The notes under the pieces: model-generated | The model's input: the letters and a program-made list of their open reading frames with translations, nothing else | The model's database searches: none | What the model was told of the DNA's origin: nothing | Position numbers and translations under genes: made by a program | Shown: one piece after another, positions 36,297 to 47,829 of the stretch | Numbering within the stretch: position 1 is the first letter of the stretch | Layout: each line of letters begins with the position of its first letter | Assembly (NCBI GenBank): GCA_040220855.1 | Contig: JAVJVZ010000002.1 | Span: 21,165 to 85,164 of the forward strand | Source of the DNA: JACKNG01 sp040220855 | Lineage (GTDB): Bacteria; Pseudomonadota; Gammaproteobacteria; Ga0077536 | Reading direction: 5' to 3' | DNA length: 64,000 nt

Positions 36297-37108
36297 CCGC
36301 CCTGCTCAAGATCGACGACCACGTCACGGTGGAGCCCATGACCCAGTTCGCGCGCTACATCGGCATCGACTACTCCGGCGCCGAGGCGCCGGTCTCGCGC
36401 CTGCGCACGCTGCAGGTCTATGCCTGTGCCGGCGCCGACGAGGTGATCGCCGTACCGCCGTTCGATCGCGGCGCGCGCAACTGGTGTCGTAAGGAAGTCG
36501 CCCGCTACGTGCGCGAATGCCTGCTCGGCGAGGCGCCGTGCGTGATCGGCATCGATCACGGCTTCGCTTTTCCGCACGACTATTTCGCTCGCAACAACCT
36601 CGACAGCTGGGACGCCTTCCTGCGCCATTTCGGTGATACCTGGCGTACCGACTTCGATCACATGCACGTCGATTTCGTGCGCCGCGAGCAGCCGCCCGGC
36701 GGCGCTGCAACGGAGCTGCGCCTGTGCGAGCGCTGGACGGTCGGCGCCAAGAGCGTGTTCCACTTCGACGTGCAGGGCTCGGTGGCGAAATCCACTCACG
36801 CCGGTATTCCTTGGCTGCGCCAGCTGCGACGCGATCCCAAGGTGCGCGCACGCACCCACTTCTGGCCGTTCGACGGTTTCGATGTGCCGCCCGACAAGTC
36901 GGTCGTCGCCGAGGTGTTTCCGTCGCTGTTCCGCCGCCGCTACGCGCGCGACGCGCGCAACGCCGACGAGCACGACGCCTACTGCGTGGCGAGCTGGCTG
37001 CGCGAGATGGATGCGCGCGGGGCACTGGGCGATTACTTCAATCCGCCGCTGACGCTCAAGGAGCGTCGCCAGGCACGCCTGGAGGGCTGGATCCTGGGGG
37101 TGCGCTGA
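36293..37108 (+). CDS. DUF429-like protein (RNase H-like fold)
   Basis: 271 residues, no signal or membrane segment. The blocks RYIGIDYSGAE near residue 21 and CVIGIDHGFAFP near residue 83, plus VAEVFPSLFRRRY and DEHDAYCVASWL near the C-terminus, follow the DUF429/RNase H-like plan with acidic residues at the predicted active site. The start overlaps the end of the frameshifted chaC by four bases, so the two were one transcription unit. An internal ATG at 36338 just before the conserved domain is an alternative start. Function unknown. Confidence 0.72.
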   Translation: MTALLKIDDHVTVEPMTQFARYIGIDYSGAEAPVSRLRTLQVYACAGADEVIAVPPFDRGARNWCRKEVARYVRECLLGEAPCVIGIDHGFAFPHDYFARNNLDSWDAFLRHFGDTWRTDFDHMHVDFVRREQPPGGAATELRLCERWTVGAKSVFHFDVQGSVAKSTHAGIPWLRQLRRDPKVRARTHFWPFDGFDVPPDKSVVAEVFPSLFRRRYARDARNADEHDAYCVASWLREMDARGALGDYFNPPLTLKERRQARLEGWILGVR

Positions 37109-37242
37109 CCCCGATTTGCGGGAACCCGGTCACGTCACGCGTTGAATCACCGTGGCGAGTGGCCTAAGCTGCGATTGAGTGCTGCAACGCAGCAAACCAA
37201 GCTCGGCACCGTTCCGCCGGCCGCCATGGAAATCTCTTCACG

Positions 37243-38226
37243 ATGGACAAGCTAGGTCACATGCGCTCGCTGGTCACGGTGGCCAAGCTGGGCTCCTTCT
37301 CGGCGGCCGCCAAGGAACTCGGCGTGACGCCGGGCATGATGTCGAAGCAGGTCAAGCAACTCGAGGACGAGCTCGATGTGCGCCTGCTGCATCGGACCAC
37401 GCGCGGTGTTTCGCTCACCGACGCGGGCGAGCTCTACGTGGGGCGGGCGATCGAGATACTCCAGCAGATCGACGACACCGAGACCGCCGTGACCGCGCTC
37501 GCGAGCGGGCCCCGCGGGGTGCTGCGGGTGAACTGTCCGCCGTCCTTCGGCACCCACGTGTTGACCCCCATTCTCACCGCCTTCCTGCGCGCCTACGGCG
37601 ACATCCGCGTCGAGCTCGGCCTGCAGGACGACGAGCCCAACGTGATCGCATCGCGTCTGGATCTCATCTTTCGCCTCGGCAAGCTGCGCGACAGCTCGCT
37701 GGTGTCGCGCCAGGTCGGGCTCGCTCCGTTCGCGCTGGTGGCGGCGCCGAGCTACCTGTCGCGCTATGGCACGCCACCGCGCATGGCCGAGCTCGAGCGT
37801 CACAACTGCATCGCCGATCGCTCCATCCAGGACACCGGCCGCTGGGAGTTCGAACGCCACGGCGCCCGCGCAGAGCAGGCTATTGCGGGCAATTTCTCCT
37901 CGCTCAGCACCGAAGCCGTAATCGAGGCAGCAGTTGGCGGCATCGGCATCACCTACGTCCCGCGTTACGCCGTGATCGAAGAGCTCGAGCGCGGCGAACT
38001 CGAAGAGCTCCCGCTCGAAGATGCCAGCGCCATCGCCCTGCCGGTCTATGCGCTCTACGGCAGCCGCGACCACATAGCCGGCAAGATTCGCGATTTTCTC
38101 GAGTTCTTCGTCACCCATCTCGACCCCGGCTCCGGCATGCTGCTGCGCGAGCCGACCGCGCTGCCGCGCGCGAGCGGCCGCGTCGGCGCTGCGCGTGCGT
38201 TGCCGGCGTCGGTGGCCGGCGACTGA
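37243..38226 (+). CDS. LysR-family transcriptional regulator
   Basis: 327 residues. The N-terminal winged HTH (MRSLVTVAKLGSFSAAAKEL, GVTPGMMSKQVKQLEDEL, RLLHRTTRGVSLTDAG) is followed by a substrate-binding domain of the CrgA-like/PBP2 type from about residue 92. The C-terminal 30 residues are A/R-rich and probably disordered. No divergent partner gene is present, since its neighbours are co-oriented upstream and convergent downstream; the target and inducer cannot be guessed. A small GCTGC/GCAGC hairpin sits about 60 bases before the start. Confidence 0.92.
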   Translation: MDKLGHMRSLVTVAKLGSFSAAAKELGVTPGMMSKQVKQLEDELDVRLLHRTTRGVSLTDAGELYVGRAIEILQQIDDTETAVTALASGPRGVLRVNCPPSFGTHVLTPILTAFLRAYGDIRVELGLQDDEPNVIASRLDLIFRLGKLRDSSLVSRQVGLAPFALVAAPSYLSRYGTPPRMAELERHNCIADRSIQDTGRWEFERHGARAEQAIAGNFSSLSTEAVIEAAVGGIGITYVPRYAVIEELERGELEELPLEDASAIALPVYALYGSRDHIAGKIRDFLEFFVTHLDPGSGMLLREPTALPRASGRVGAARALPASVAGD

Positions 38227-38306
38227 CGCCGACCCTGGCCGTCCAACGTTTCCGCCGCCCGGCGGCGCTGCGCCGGTGTGGACCGGCCGCGCAGAAGCGG
38301 GCAACC

Positions 38307-41300
38307 CTAGTCGGGGTTGCCACCTTGCGCCGCGGTGAGCTGCGAGAGGCCACCGATGATGGCGACGAGCGAGCCGACCGCGCCTGCCACCAGGTGCAGG
38401 CTGGTCCCCGAGATGAACACCAGCAGGCCGACCAGCAGCACCACCAGGATGATGCCCGGCGTACGCACCGCTTCCCAGCGTTCCGAGCGCGCCGCGGCCT
38501 GCCAGGCCTCGAAGGTCCCCGTCGCTTCGGCGTCACGGATGTAGCGCCGGTACGGCTCACTGCGCAGGCCCAATGGGCACACCCGCAGCGCGCTATGACG
38601 CGCCATACGCCTTACCAGCGTCGCGTTGCCGAGCTTGGGCATGTGACCGATCGCGACCTGGTAGAGGAACAAGCGCTCGGTAATGTCGAGCGCGCGCCAG
38701 TGTGCGGCGTAGACGGGGCGTAGCACGGGCTCGGCGAGGGCGAAGATGGCGTCGTCGCGCAGCACGTCCTCGCGGGCCGTCGGATCGGCGCGGAACACGT
38801 AGCGCTCGAGTCGCAGCCACGCCATCAGCGCGGCGATGTCGCCGAGCGCGGCAGGGCAGGGCGTGGCCAGCGCCCGCCGCCAGGCCAGTACTCGCGCCCG
38901 CGCGGGCAGGCCGTTGCCGTGGATCTCGAGCGCGGGCAGCAATGCGCTGGCGTGTGCGGCAAGCGCGGGCAGGCGTCCGTGTGCGGCCGCCGTGCGCACT
39001 GCGCGACTGAACACCGGTGCTGCCAGGCGTACCGGGGCAGCGGTCGCGGCGAGATCGCCAATCGCCGCTTCGAGTGACTCGTCGCTGGGCAACGCGGTCG
39101 TCCCGGGGAACCGCGGGATGGCATCCGCGGCGCCGGTCGCGCGAAGGCGCGACGGGGCGCACAGGTGTACACGCAAACCCGGTGGTGGCGGGGACTCCGG
39201 CGGCCCGGGCGCTTGCGCATCGGCCGCACCGATGAGAAAGGCCGAGTCGAGCACCAGGGTCTTGATGGTTCGCGTGAACAGGACGACGAAGCCGAGCATC
39301 AGGAGCGTGAACAGCCACGGGTCGTTCCAGGCGCGGAACACGTAGCTCGCCGGCAGCGTGCTGAAACTCGCCAGTGTCGGCACCGTGTGCGCACCCGCGC
39401 CGTGGCGCCGGCACGCCGCGGAAAGTTGCGCGTGCAGTTCTCCGAAACCGCGCGTGTGCGACCAGAGCCAACGTGCGGGCGACTGCGTGTGCGCGCGGAC
39501 GGCGGGACACAGCGACGAAACCCGTTCGTGCACCCCGTCCGGCAGCCAGCCCGCCCGGGCTGCGCTGGCGTCCCGGGCACGCGCGACACAGGCGGCGCGT
39601 TCGCCCTCGGCGAGCCTGCGCCGCGCGCATTCAGCGACGAGCTGTTCGCGGTAGCGCGCCGCGAGGCGCTCGCTGGCAGCCGCGTAGACGGCAGCGCGTT
39701 CGCTCTCGAGCACGCGCATGGCACCCTCGTAAGTCGGCACCACCAACGCAACGCCGACGATCGCCGTGAGCAGGCTGAACGCCATGGTGGGCAGGTGACG
39801 GCGTGCGCCAGGGCGCAGGCCGGGTATGCACGCTGGCGCGCGCGGCAGCTCGATGCGCATCACGAGCAGTGCCGCGGCAGTGAGAAGGACGGCCAGCAGG
39901 GTGGTCACCCACGGCGCGAGCGCTTGCCGCGCGGTGACCGCGAGAATCACGGCCAGAATGCCTGCGAGGGCGATGATGCGCCATCCGTACGCGTACTCGC
40001 GGGTCCCGCGCAGTGCGGCGAGCGCATCGCCGGGCCTGATCGCCACCGGCAGTCGTCGCCATACGAAGCTGATCAGTGCGCAGGTGAAGAGCGCCGCACC
40101 GACCAGCAACAACCACAGCACGGTGGATAGCGCGGCGGTGAAAAGCACCGCTCCCTGCGGCAGTTCGAGCGGGACCATCGCCAGCAGTCCCCATTGCGCG
40201 GTGCCGTAGGGGGCTTCGATCGGCGTGTAGCGGAACAAGGTGTCGGCGCCGTGGTAGCGACCAACGAAATCCTGCGTCGTGCGGGCCGCGAGTGCCGCGC
40301 GCAGGAGGGCATCCTGATCGGTCTCGAGGACCACGTTCTCGATCAGCGCCCGGGTGTCATCACTGTGGAAGAGCACCGTATTGGTGCCTTCTTCGAAGAC
40401 CGCGAAGCGATAGCCGTCGCGCGCGGTCTCGATCCAGAAATCGGCCAGCGAGACACCACCCGCCACGATGCCGCTGAAATCGCCGCGAGCAGGATCGAGA
40501 CCGCTGGTGCTGGCGGCTGGTGCCTGCAAGGTGGGTGGTCGTGCGACCGAGAGGAACACCTGGCGCTCGCCTGACGTCCAATTGAAGATGCGCTCGACCG
40601 CGAAGGGCAGACCACTCACGCTGCCGCCCGGGCCGCTGCAGCTGCTGGCCGCCACACCGGCGGCGCAGAGCAAGGGTCGGCCGTGCTCAATCGCACGGAA
40701 GTAGCCGCGCGGCGCAACCGAAATGCGGCGGCCGAGTTCGCGGTCATGGTCCATGTGCAGATCGATGCCACGAATGCAGCCCGCAGCGTCGGTGTAGAAC
40801 ACGTCCTGCAGACCGAGCGTATCGAGCATCGTCGCGATGCGCGGATTGGTGGTTCGCGCGTGCACCTCGTCGCGGGTGAACGCCGCCAGCGGACGGCATT
40901 GCGATACGGCCGGCGGCGTCACGTCGTCGTCCGCTGGCGGCAGTGCGGCGTCTACACGCGCGGCGAAGTTCGTGTGGAGCGGGTAATCGCGAAGTAGTGC
41001 GGCGAGCGTGTCGAGGCGTTCCTCGAGCGCGTGTTCGACCTGTGCCGAGTAATCCGCGAGGCCCTGTCGGTGCGCCTGCATTGACCCCAGGTAATGCCGT
41101 GAGACGAGACCGGCGGTCGTGAGCAGCGCGACGATGGTGACCATGGCCACCAGGCCCAGGCGCACGTACCAGAACGGCACGCTGTTGTGCGGCCCGAGCA
41201 GCAACAGCCGCGCCAGAGGCCAGGCGAGCAGCGAAACCAGGACCAGCCCGCTGAGCAGCAGGATCCACAGCGGGCTGACGTCGCGCATCGCCTCGAGCAG

Positions 41301-42389
41301 GATTTCGTCGCGCGAGAAGCCGACCACGTTGAGGGTGGTTTGCCCGACGGCACCGTCAGGAACATCTGCCGATTCGTCCCGGACATGGCGGTCAGTGACC
41401 GGAAACTCGGGATGGAACGGTAGCTTGGTCACGGTGATCACGTCTTCGCCGTGCGCGATCTCGCTGACCCAGGCATCGCCGCGCTGGAGTTCGCGCAAGG
41501 CACGGCGCTCGGGTGCCTCGAGCGGGAAGGAGTCCAGGCGCGGTTGCTGAGCGTCGTTGAGGCGATCGAACTGCACTTGTTCGAAGAGACCGGCGAGGTC
41601 GATGCGATCGCTCGAAATGGGGATCTCCTGGTGGATTCCCGGGCGCTCGCCGGCAGCGCCCGCCGTGCCCCACTCGCCGAGCACGCGACCGTCCCCGGTG
41701 GTGAGCAGGACGGCGTCGAAGCGCGCGAGTGCCTCGCCGCGCGACAGCAGTGCGGCAGCCGGCACGGCGAGATGGATGCCCTGGAACGCCGAGCGCTCGC
41801 GCGGTGTGCAGGGTACCGCGCGAACGGTCGCCGGGAAGCCGGCGTGGTCGATCACGATGCGCATCGGATGCGCCGCCGCATCACCACATGCGGGCGGTGG
41901 CTTCGGATTGCGCTGTTGCTCGAATACGCAACCGTCACCGTCGCCCGTGCGCTCGCCGAGACACAGCACCGCGATGTCGCGCAGCGCCGCAGACGCGAGG
42001 GTGCGGCGCAGGCTGGCGAGGTCGACGGTGACGATGGGGGAATCGTCTGCCGACGATGCGGTGGCGGTGGCGGTGGGACAGGGGCCCGCGTCATCATCAG
42101 CGCAACCTGTTCGTTGCGCCCCGCCGGTTCCTTCTGCGACGTCCGCGGGCAGGATACGGTACAGGTTCGCGAGGATGCCGAGACGGCTGTTGATCTGTTG
42201 TGCTGCCTCGTGCAGCGCGCGGAAGTTGCGTTCGGCGATCTGCTCCTGCCGCGCCTGCACGACGAACACGTAGTAGAGCAACACGGGCAACACCAGCACG
42301 GCGAGGTTGACCGTGAGGTAGACCACCACGTTCGAGCGGCGCGCTGCGCCGAATACCCGAACGAGTTCCTGTGGCGCGTCGCTTGCCAC
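38307..42389 (-). CDS. Large Cache-like membrane protein of unknown function
   Basis: 1360 residues from a GTG with GGAGGG nine bases upstream. Helix 1 is at about 21-44. A first extracytoplasmic domain (about 45-375) is cysteine-containing. Two helices follow (about 385-445). The second extracytoplasmic domain (about 450-750) looks like a double-Cache sensor (VFYTDAAGCIRGIDL, RISVAPRGYFRAIEH, GYRFAVFEEGTNTVLFHSDD). After that come several helices, a third extracytoplasmic loop rich in A/R/E helix, another helix, a cytoplasmic segment of about 250 residues and two terminal helices. Near the end, ERLFLYQVAIGHMPKLGNATLVRRM resembles a degenerate winged helix. There is no kinase, cyclase, HAMP or methyl-accepting domain, so the output is not identifiable. 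It stands alone. Confidence 0.8.
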   Translation of the reverse strand: MASDAPQELVRVFGAARRSNVVVYLTVNLAVLVLPVLLYYVFVVQARQEQIAERNFRALHEAAQQINSRLGILANLYRILPADVAEGTGGAQRTGCADDDAGPCPTATATASSADDSPIVTVDLASLRRTLASAALRDIAVLCLGERTGDGDGCVFEQQRNPKPPPACGDAAAHPMRIVIDHAGFPATVRAVPCTPRERSAFQGIHLAVPAAALLSRGEALARFDAVLLTTGDGRVLGEWGTAGAAGERPGIHQEIPISSDRIDLAGLFEQVQFDRLNDAQQPRLDSFPLEAPERRALRELQRGDAWVSEIAHGEDVITVTKLPFHPEFPVTDRHVRDESADVPDGAVGQTTLNVVGFSRDEILLEAMRDVSPLWILLLSGLVLVSLLAWPLARLLLLGPHNSVPFWYVRLGLVAMVTIVALLTTAGLVSRHYLGSMQAHRQGLADYSAQVEHALEERLDTLAALLRDYPLHTNFAARVDAALPPADDDVTPPAVSQCRPLAAFTRDEVHARTTNPRIATMLDTLGLQDVFYTDAAGCIRGIDLHMDHDRELGRRISVAPRGYFRAIEHGRPLLCAAGVAASSCSGPGGSVSGLPFAVERIFNWTSGERQVFLSVARPPTLQAPAASTSGLDPARGDFSGIVAGGVSLADFWIETARDGYRFAVFEEGTNTVLFHSDDTRALIENVVLETDQDALLRAALAARTTQDFVGRYHGADTLFRYTPIEAPYGTAQWGLLAMVPLELPQGAVLFTAALSTVLWLLLVGAALFTCALISFVWRRLPVAIRPGDALAALRGTREYAYGWRIIALAGILAVILAVTARQALAPWVTTLLAVLLTAAALLVMRIELPRAPACIPGLRPGARRHLPTMAFSLLTAIVGVALVVPTYEGAMRVLESERAAVYAAASERLAARYREQLVAECARRRLAEGERAACVARARDASAARAGWLPDGVHERVSSLCPAVRAHTQSPARWLWSHTRGFGELHAQLSAACRRHGAGAHTVPTLASFSTLPASYVFRAWNDPWLFTLLMLGFVVLFTRTIKTLVLDSAFLIGAADAQAPGPPESPPPPGLRVHLCAPSRLRATGAADAIPRFPGTTALPSDESLEAAIGDLAATAAPVRLAAPVFSRAVRTAAAHGRLPALAAHASALLPALEIHGNGLPARARVLAWRRALATPCPAALGDIAALMAWLRLERYVFRADPTAREDVLRDDAIFALAEPVLRPVYAAHWRALDITERLFLYQVAIGHMPKLGNATLVRRMARHSALRVCPLGLRSEPYRRYIRDAEATGTFEAWQAAARSERWEAVRTPGIILVVLLVGLLVFISGTSLHLVAGAVGSLVAIIGGLSQLTAAQGGNPD

Positions 42390-42913
42390 GCGCGACGACC
42401 CTCCCTAGGTCTGCTGGCTGCCGGCCGCGACGCCGCATGGCCGTCCGACGATTGCCGCCATATCCGGAGACCACCCCCCGGGGGCATGCAACGGGTCCGA
42501 CCACCGTGTGCGCCGCGCGTACATGCAGGTATAGCAGCGCCGCTGCTGCCATGGCTAACGCGTGACCCTCGTTCGGGTGAGGGCCGGACCCGCTCGTGGC
42601 TCACGCAGCCGCATCGGATCGCATGACGATTCGCCGGCGCCTTGCTCGTTCAGGTAGCGCAGGAGCAGGCATGGCGCCGCGCGGGTCTGTCGCACACCGC
42701 GGTATCGACCCGGAGGCTCGATGCGCGCCGCACGCATTTATACATCAACAGCTTGGGATGGCCTGATGCGCTCACCAGGGTGAGCAGGCTGTTGGTCGAT
42801 CGCGCCGGCGGGTCACACCAGCCACGTCGAATGTGCTATGAGTTATGGGGAATAACAGTGAATTGGCAGACGGCACCCGGGCACGACCTTCTAAATCTCA
42901 GGGAGTCGACCCC
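42390..42913 (+). other. Divergent intergenic region, 524 bases
   Basis: No gene recognised. It must hold the promoters for the large membrane protein (minus) and the PEP-CTERM gene (plus). The right half has a TATACA element at 42739-42744 immediately before a stem-loop (42746-42794). Another possible stem, GCGTGA/TCACGC with a CCCTC/GAGGG pair inside, lies around 42550-42606. No sigma-54 type GG-N10-GC pair was found near the PEP-CTERM gene. Confidence 0.5.
42746..42794 (+). promoter_or_regulatory. Stem-loop in the 5' leader of the PEP-CTERM gene
   Basis: An outer 7-base stem CAACAGC (42746-42752) / GCTGTTG (42788-42794) encloses an inner hairpin GCTCAC (42770-42775) / GTGAGC (42780-42785) with loop CAGG. 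With a start from the TATACA just upstream it would be the 5' end of the mRNA. A regulatory role is inferred only from the structure. Confidence 0.4.
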
Positions 42914-43693
42914 ATGAAGAGATCCTGTTCCTCGGTGGCGCGATCGCGCCTGCCGGTGCTCCCCTTCGCGCAGCTCATTGCGGCCGCCCTGCTTGCGATC
43001 GCCGTCACCCCGGCCAGCGCTGCGCTGGCCGGGAGCGATTTCGCGACTGATGCCGACGGCTGGCTCGGTTACGCCTGCCCCAACCCCGGCAACTGTCTCG
43101 GCGTCGGATCGGCCAACCTGGCCGTGACCTGGAATGCGGACGGTGGCGCGCCCGCGGGTGGTGGCGCAGCGCAAGCGGCGAACGGCTACATCGAGACCGT
43201 CGACCCAGGTGGCAGCACGGCAGCACGCGTCGAGCCGGACCCCAACAAGTATGCGGGGCTCTACGCGCTCGGACGCTCGCTGTCCTTCGACGTGCTGGTG
43301 CGCTCGAACGGCGGCGGGGGCGTGTACGACCTCGACGCGTTTGCCGCGGCACCGCTGGTTGCCATCGAAGCACCTGGCGCCATACTGGTCTATGCGGCCA
43401 GCGACCTGCCGGTCATCGACGGCGACTGGAAACACTACGATGTCCCGCTCGCCAACGGCCCGAACTGGTTTCTCGCTTCGTTGGCCGGCGTCGCGTCACC
43501 GAGCGATGGTCAGTTCGCCGCCACGCTCGCCGCGATGACCCGCCTCACGCTGATCAGCGAGTGGCTGAAGGAGGGCGGCGAGGTCGACACCGGCGCCATC
43601 GACAACTTCCAGGTGGTGCCGCTGCCGGGCGCGTTGGTGCTGCTTGCTTCCGCCGGAGCGCTGTTGGGCGCGCGCCGTCGGACGGCCGGCTGA
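42914..43693 (+). CDS. PEP-CTERM-type exported protein with laminin-B-like domain
   Basis: 259 residues. A signal peptide (about 1-37; FAQLIAAALLAIAVTPASAA) precedes a secreted domain. Its pattern DADGWLGY, NPGNCLGVGSANLAVTWNADGG, YIETVDPG and LSFDVLVR resembles laminin-B-like modules. The C-terminus VPLPGALVLLASAGALLGARRR is a VPLPA/PEP-CTERM tripartite sorting signal: short motif, hydrophobic helix, arginine cluster. Such proteins are processed by an exosortase and often accompany exopolysaccharide production. No exosortase is in the window. The ATG at 42914 follows GGGAG at good spacing. Confidence 0.82.
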   Translation: MKRSCSSVARSRLPVLPFAQLIAAALLAIAVTPASAALAGSDFATDADGWLGYACPNPGNCLGVGSANLAVTWNADGGAPAGGGAAQAANGYIETVDPGGSTAARVEPDPNKYAGLYALGRSLSFDVLVRSNGGGGVYDLDAFAAAPLVAIEAPGAILVYAASDLPVIDGDWKHYDVPLANGPNWFLASLAGVASPSDGQFAATLAAMTRLTLISEWLKEGGEVDTGAIDNFQVVPLPGALVLLASAGALLGARRRTAG

Positions 43694-43763
43694 AGGGGCA
43701 CCCGGCCGACGCGCGCACGGCGCCGGAGACCCTGCTACCTGCGCGTGCGGCACTGGCAAAGGA

Positions 43764-43840
<77 letters not shown>

Positions 43841-43926
43841 GGAGGGGAGGGCCGCCGCATTGCACGGCGGCCTCGAGCGGATACGGCAGGGCGTGGCACT
43901 CCACTAGCCCTGCCGCTCAACGGTGC

Positions 43927-45789
<1,863 letters not shown>

Positions 45790-46006
45790 CGATTCTTGCT
45801 TACCTTTGGTCAATCTGAACAGCCTCTGAGTAGTCAATTTGTTAGGACAACTACCGGAAGTGTAGTCTAAAGTCGCCGAACCACTAGCTTCACGAGCGGG
45901 TTAAAGCAGCCGGCCAGTATAGTCAGAATGCGCCGACGCTGTATACCCGCCAGGTCCTCGCGGGCCCGGTTTGCGCCTCCTTGGAGTGCGCGGCAGCGCC
46001 TCCGGT

Positions 46007-47737
46007 TCATTCCGCCACGGGGCGGCGGTAGTTGCGCAGCTTGTCCTTCTGCTCCGCGGTGAGCTCGGCAAAGGGAATCGCCCGGATGCGCTGGATCTCG
46101 CGGTCCTCGGCCTTGCGCGCGAGCCGGCTGACGGCGTCACGCAGTTCGGTCTCCAGCGCCTCAGGGTCAATGTTGAGGTCGGCCGCGGCAAGTTCAAGCA
46201 CGGTGCTCTCGTGCGGTGTGCCGCGAAAGCGCTCGAGCAGCGCCGCGGTGCCGAGGCCGCCCGACGCCTGGGCCTGCACGGCGAGCAAGAGGGCAGTGGT
46301 ATCCAGCGCGGCCAGCGCATGCGCCGTTTCCGCATCGATGCCCGCGGCGAGTTCCGGCCGCTGCAGGAGCATCGCCACGGCCTGTTCCTCGAGCGTTCGC
46401 CGGGTGAAGCGCGCGAGCGGAGCGACGTGCGCACGGGGGCGCCGCCGCGCGCGGAAGCCGAGCTGTTCGCGCACGAGATCCTCGTCGATCTGCGCGAGGC
46501 TGGCGAGCAGGCGGGCCCCGGTGACGCGATGGGCCTCGTCGGGGATCTGCCTGAGGTAGTTGCCGGCCTGTGCGACAAGGCGTGTGCGACCGTCAGCGGT
46601 GGTGAGGTCGATCTGCTGCTTGAGCGCGTCGACCAGGTACTCGGAAAGACCGAAGCGGCGCGACTCCCGCAGCAACCCCTCGGGGCCGAACTCGCGCACT
46701 GCGGTATCCGGGTCATGGCCCTCGGGCAGGAAGGCGAAGCGCACCTGGCGATCACCGGCCATGCGTGGCAGCGCGGTCTCCAGCGCCTTCCACGCGGCGC
46801 GGCGCCCGGCGGCGTCGCCATCGAAGCAGAACACCACTTCCGGCGCGTGGCGGAACAGCAGGTCGAGGTGTTCGCCAGTGACGGCGGTGCCGAGCGTCGC
46901 AACGGCGTTGCCGAGGCCGTGCTGGGCGAGCGCGATGACGTCCATGTAGCCCTCGACGACCAGCAGGCTCGACGGTTTGCCGCCACTGATCGCTTCATGC
47001 AGTCCATACAGCTCGCGGCCCTTGTGAAACACCTCGGTCTCGGGCGAGTTGAGATACTTCGGCTCGCCTTCGCCGATGACACGCCCGCCGAAGCCGATGA
47101 CGCGCCCGCGGCGATCGTGGATGGGGAACATCACGCGTTCGCGGAAGCGGTCGTAGTAGCCGCCCCGTTCGCGCTTGATGACGAGGCCGCTGCGCTCGAG
47201 GCGCGTGTCGTCGATGCCGGCGGCGTTGAGCGCCTCGTAGAGGTTGCGCCAGCCTTCGGGGGCATAGCCGAGGTGGAAGCGGCGTGCGATCTCGCCGCTC
47301 ACGCCGCGACCCTTGAAATAGGCGACCGCCCGCTCGCGCGAGCTCGCCTGGCGCAGTTGCTGCTCGAAGTGGGCGCGGGCCCGTTCGAGCACGCCGTAGA
47401 GTTCGCGCGTATCGCTGGAACGCGCCGGTGCCCCGCCTTCGCGTGGCACTTCCACCCCGACCATCTGCGCGAGCTCCTCGATGGCCTCGGGAAACTCGAG
47501 GTTGCGGTACTGCATGAGGAAGCCGACGGCGGTGCCGTGTGCGCCGCAGCCGAAGCAGTGGTAGAACTGCTTCTCGCGGCTGACCGTGAACGAAGGCGTC
47601 TTTTCGCCGTGGAACGGGCACAACGCCTGGAACTCACGCCCGGCCTTGCGCAGCGGCAGATGGGCATCGATGACGTCGACGATGTCGATGCGTGCGAGCA
47701 GGTCGTCGATGAATTGATCCGGGATACGTCCGGCCAT
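46007..47737 (-). CDS. dnaG: DNA primase
   Basis: 576 residues. The N-terminal CHC2 zinc domain has CPFHGEKTPSF and FYHCFGCGAHGTAVGF. The Toprim core has VVEGYMDVIALAQHGL and VFCFDGDAAGRRAAW. The C-terminal third is the DnaB-interacting domain. It synthesises primers for replication. Together with rpsU and rpoD it forms the classical macromolecular-synthesis operon, here interrupted by yqeY. Confidence 0.97.
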   Translation of the reverse strand: MAGRIPDQFIDDLLARIDIVDVIDAHLPLRKAGREFQALCPFHGEKTPSFTVSREKQFYHCFGCGAHGTAVGFLMQYRNLEFPEAIEELAQMVGVEVPREGGAPARSSDTRELYGVLERARAHFEQQLRQASSRERAVAYFKGRGVSGEIARRFHLGYAPEGWRNLYEALNAAGIDDTRLERSGLVIKRERGGYYDRFRERVMFPIHDRRGRVIGFGGRVIGEGEPKYLNSPETEVFHKGRELYGLHEAISGGKPSSLLVVEGYMDVIALAQHGLGNAVATLGTAVTGEHLDLLFRHAPEVVFCFDGDAAGRRAAWKALETALPRMAGDRQVRFAFLPEGHDPDTAVREFGPEGLLRESRRFGLSEYLVDALKQQIDLTTADGRTRLVAQAGNYLRQIPDEAHRVTGARLLASLAQIDEDLVREQLGFRARRRPRAHVAPLARFTRRTLEEQAVAMLLQRPELAAGIDAETAHALAALDTTALLLAVQAQASGGLGTAALLERFRGTPHESTVLELAAADLNIDPEALETELRDAVSRLARKAEDREIQRIRAIPFAELTAEQKDKLRNYRRPVAE

Positions 47738-47769
47738 GGTTGGGCAGGGGAATCGGACTCGAAGACCCG

Positions 47770-47775
47770 ATTGTA
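47770..47775 (-). promoter_or_regulatory. Candidate -10 element for dnaG
   Basis: On the minus strand TACAAT about 33 bases before the dnaG start, in a gap of 92 bases after yqeY. No good -35 is seen at 15-19 bases, so this is tentative. Confidence 0.3.
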
Positions 47776-47829
47776 GCGGGGCGCGAACGGCGCCGGTACG
47801 CGCGTCCCGAAGGGGGGGCGTCGGGCGCC

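Noticed and set aside
42400..42900. Cyclic-di-GMP riboswitch or sigma-54 promoter before the PEP-CTERM gene
   Set aside because: Neither the GEMM core sequences nor a GG-N10-GC pair is present.
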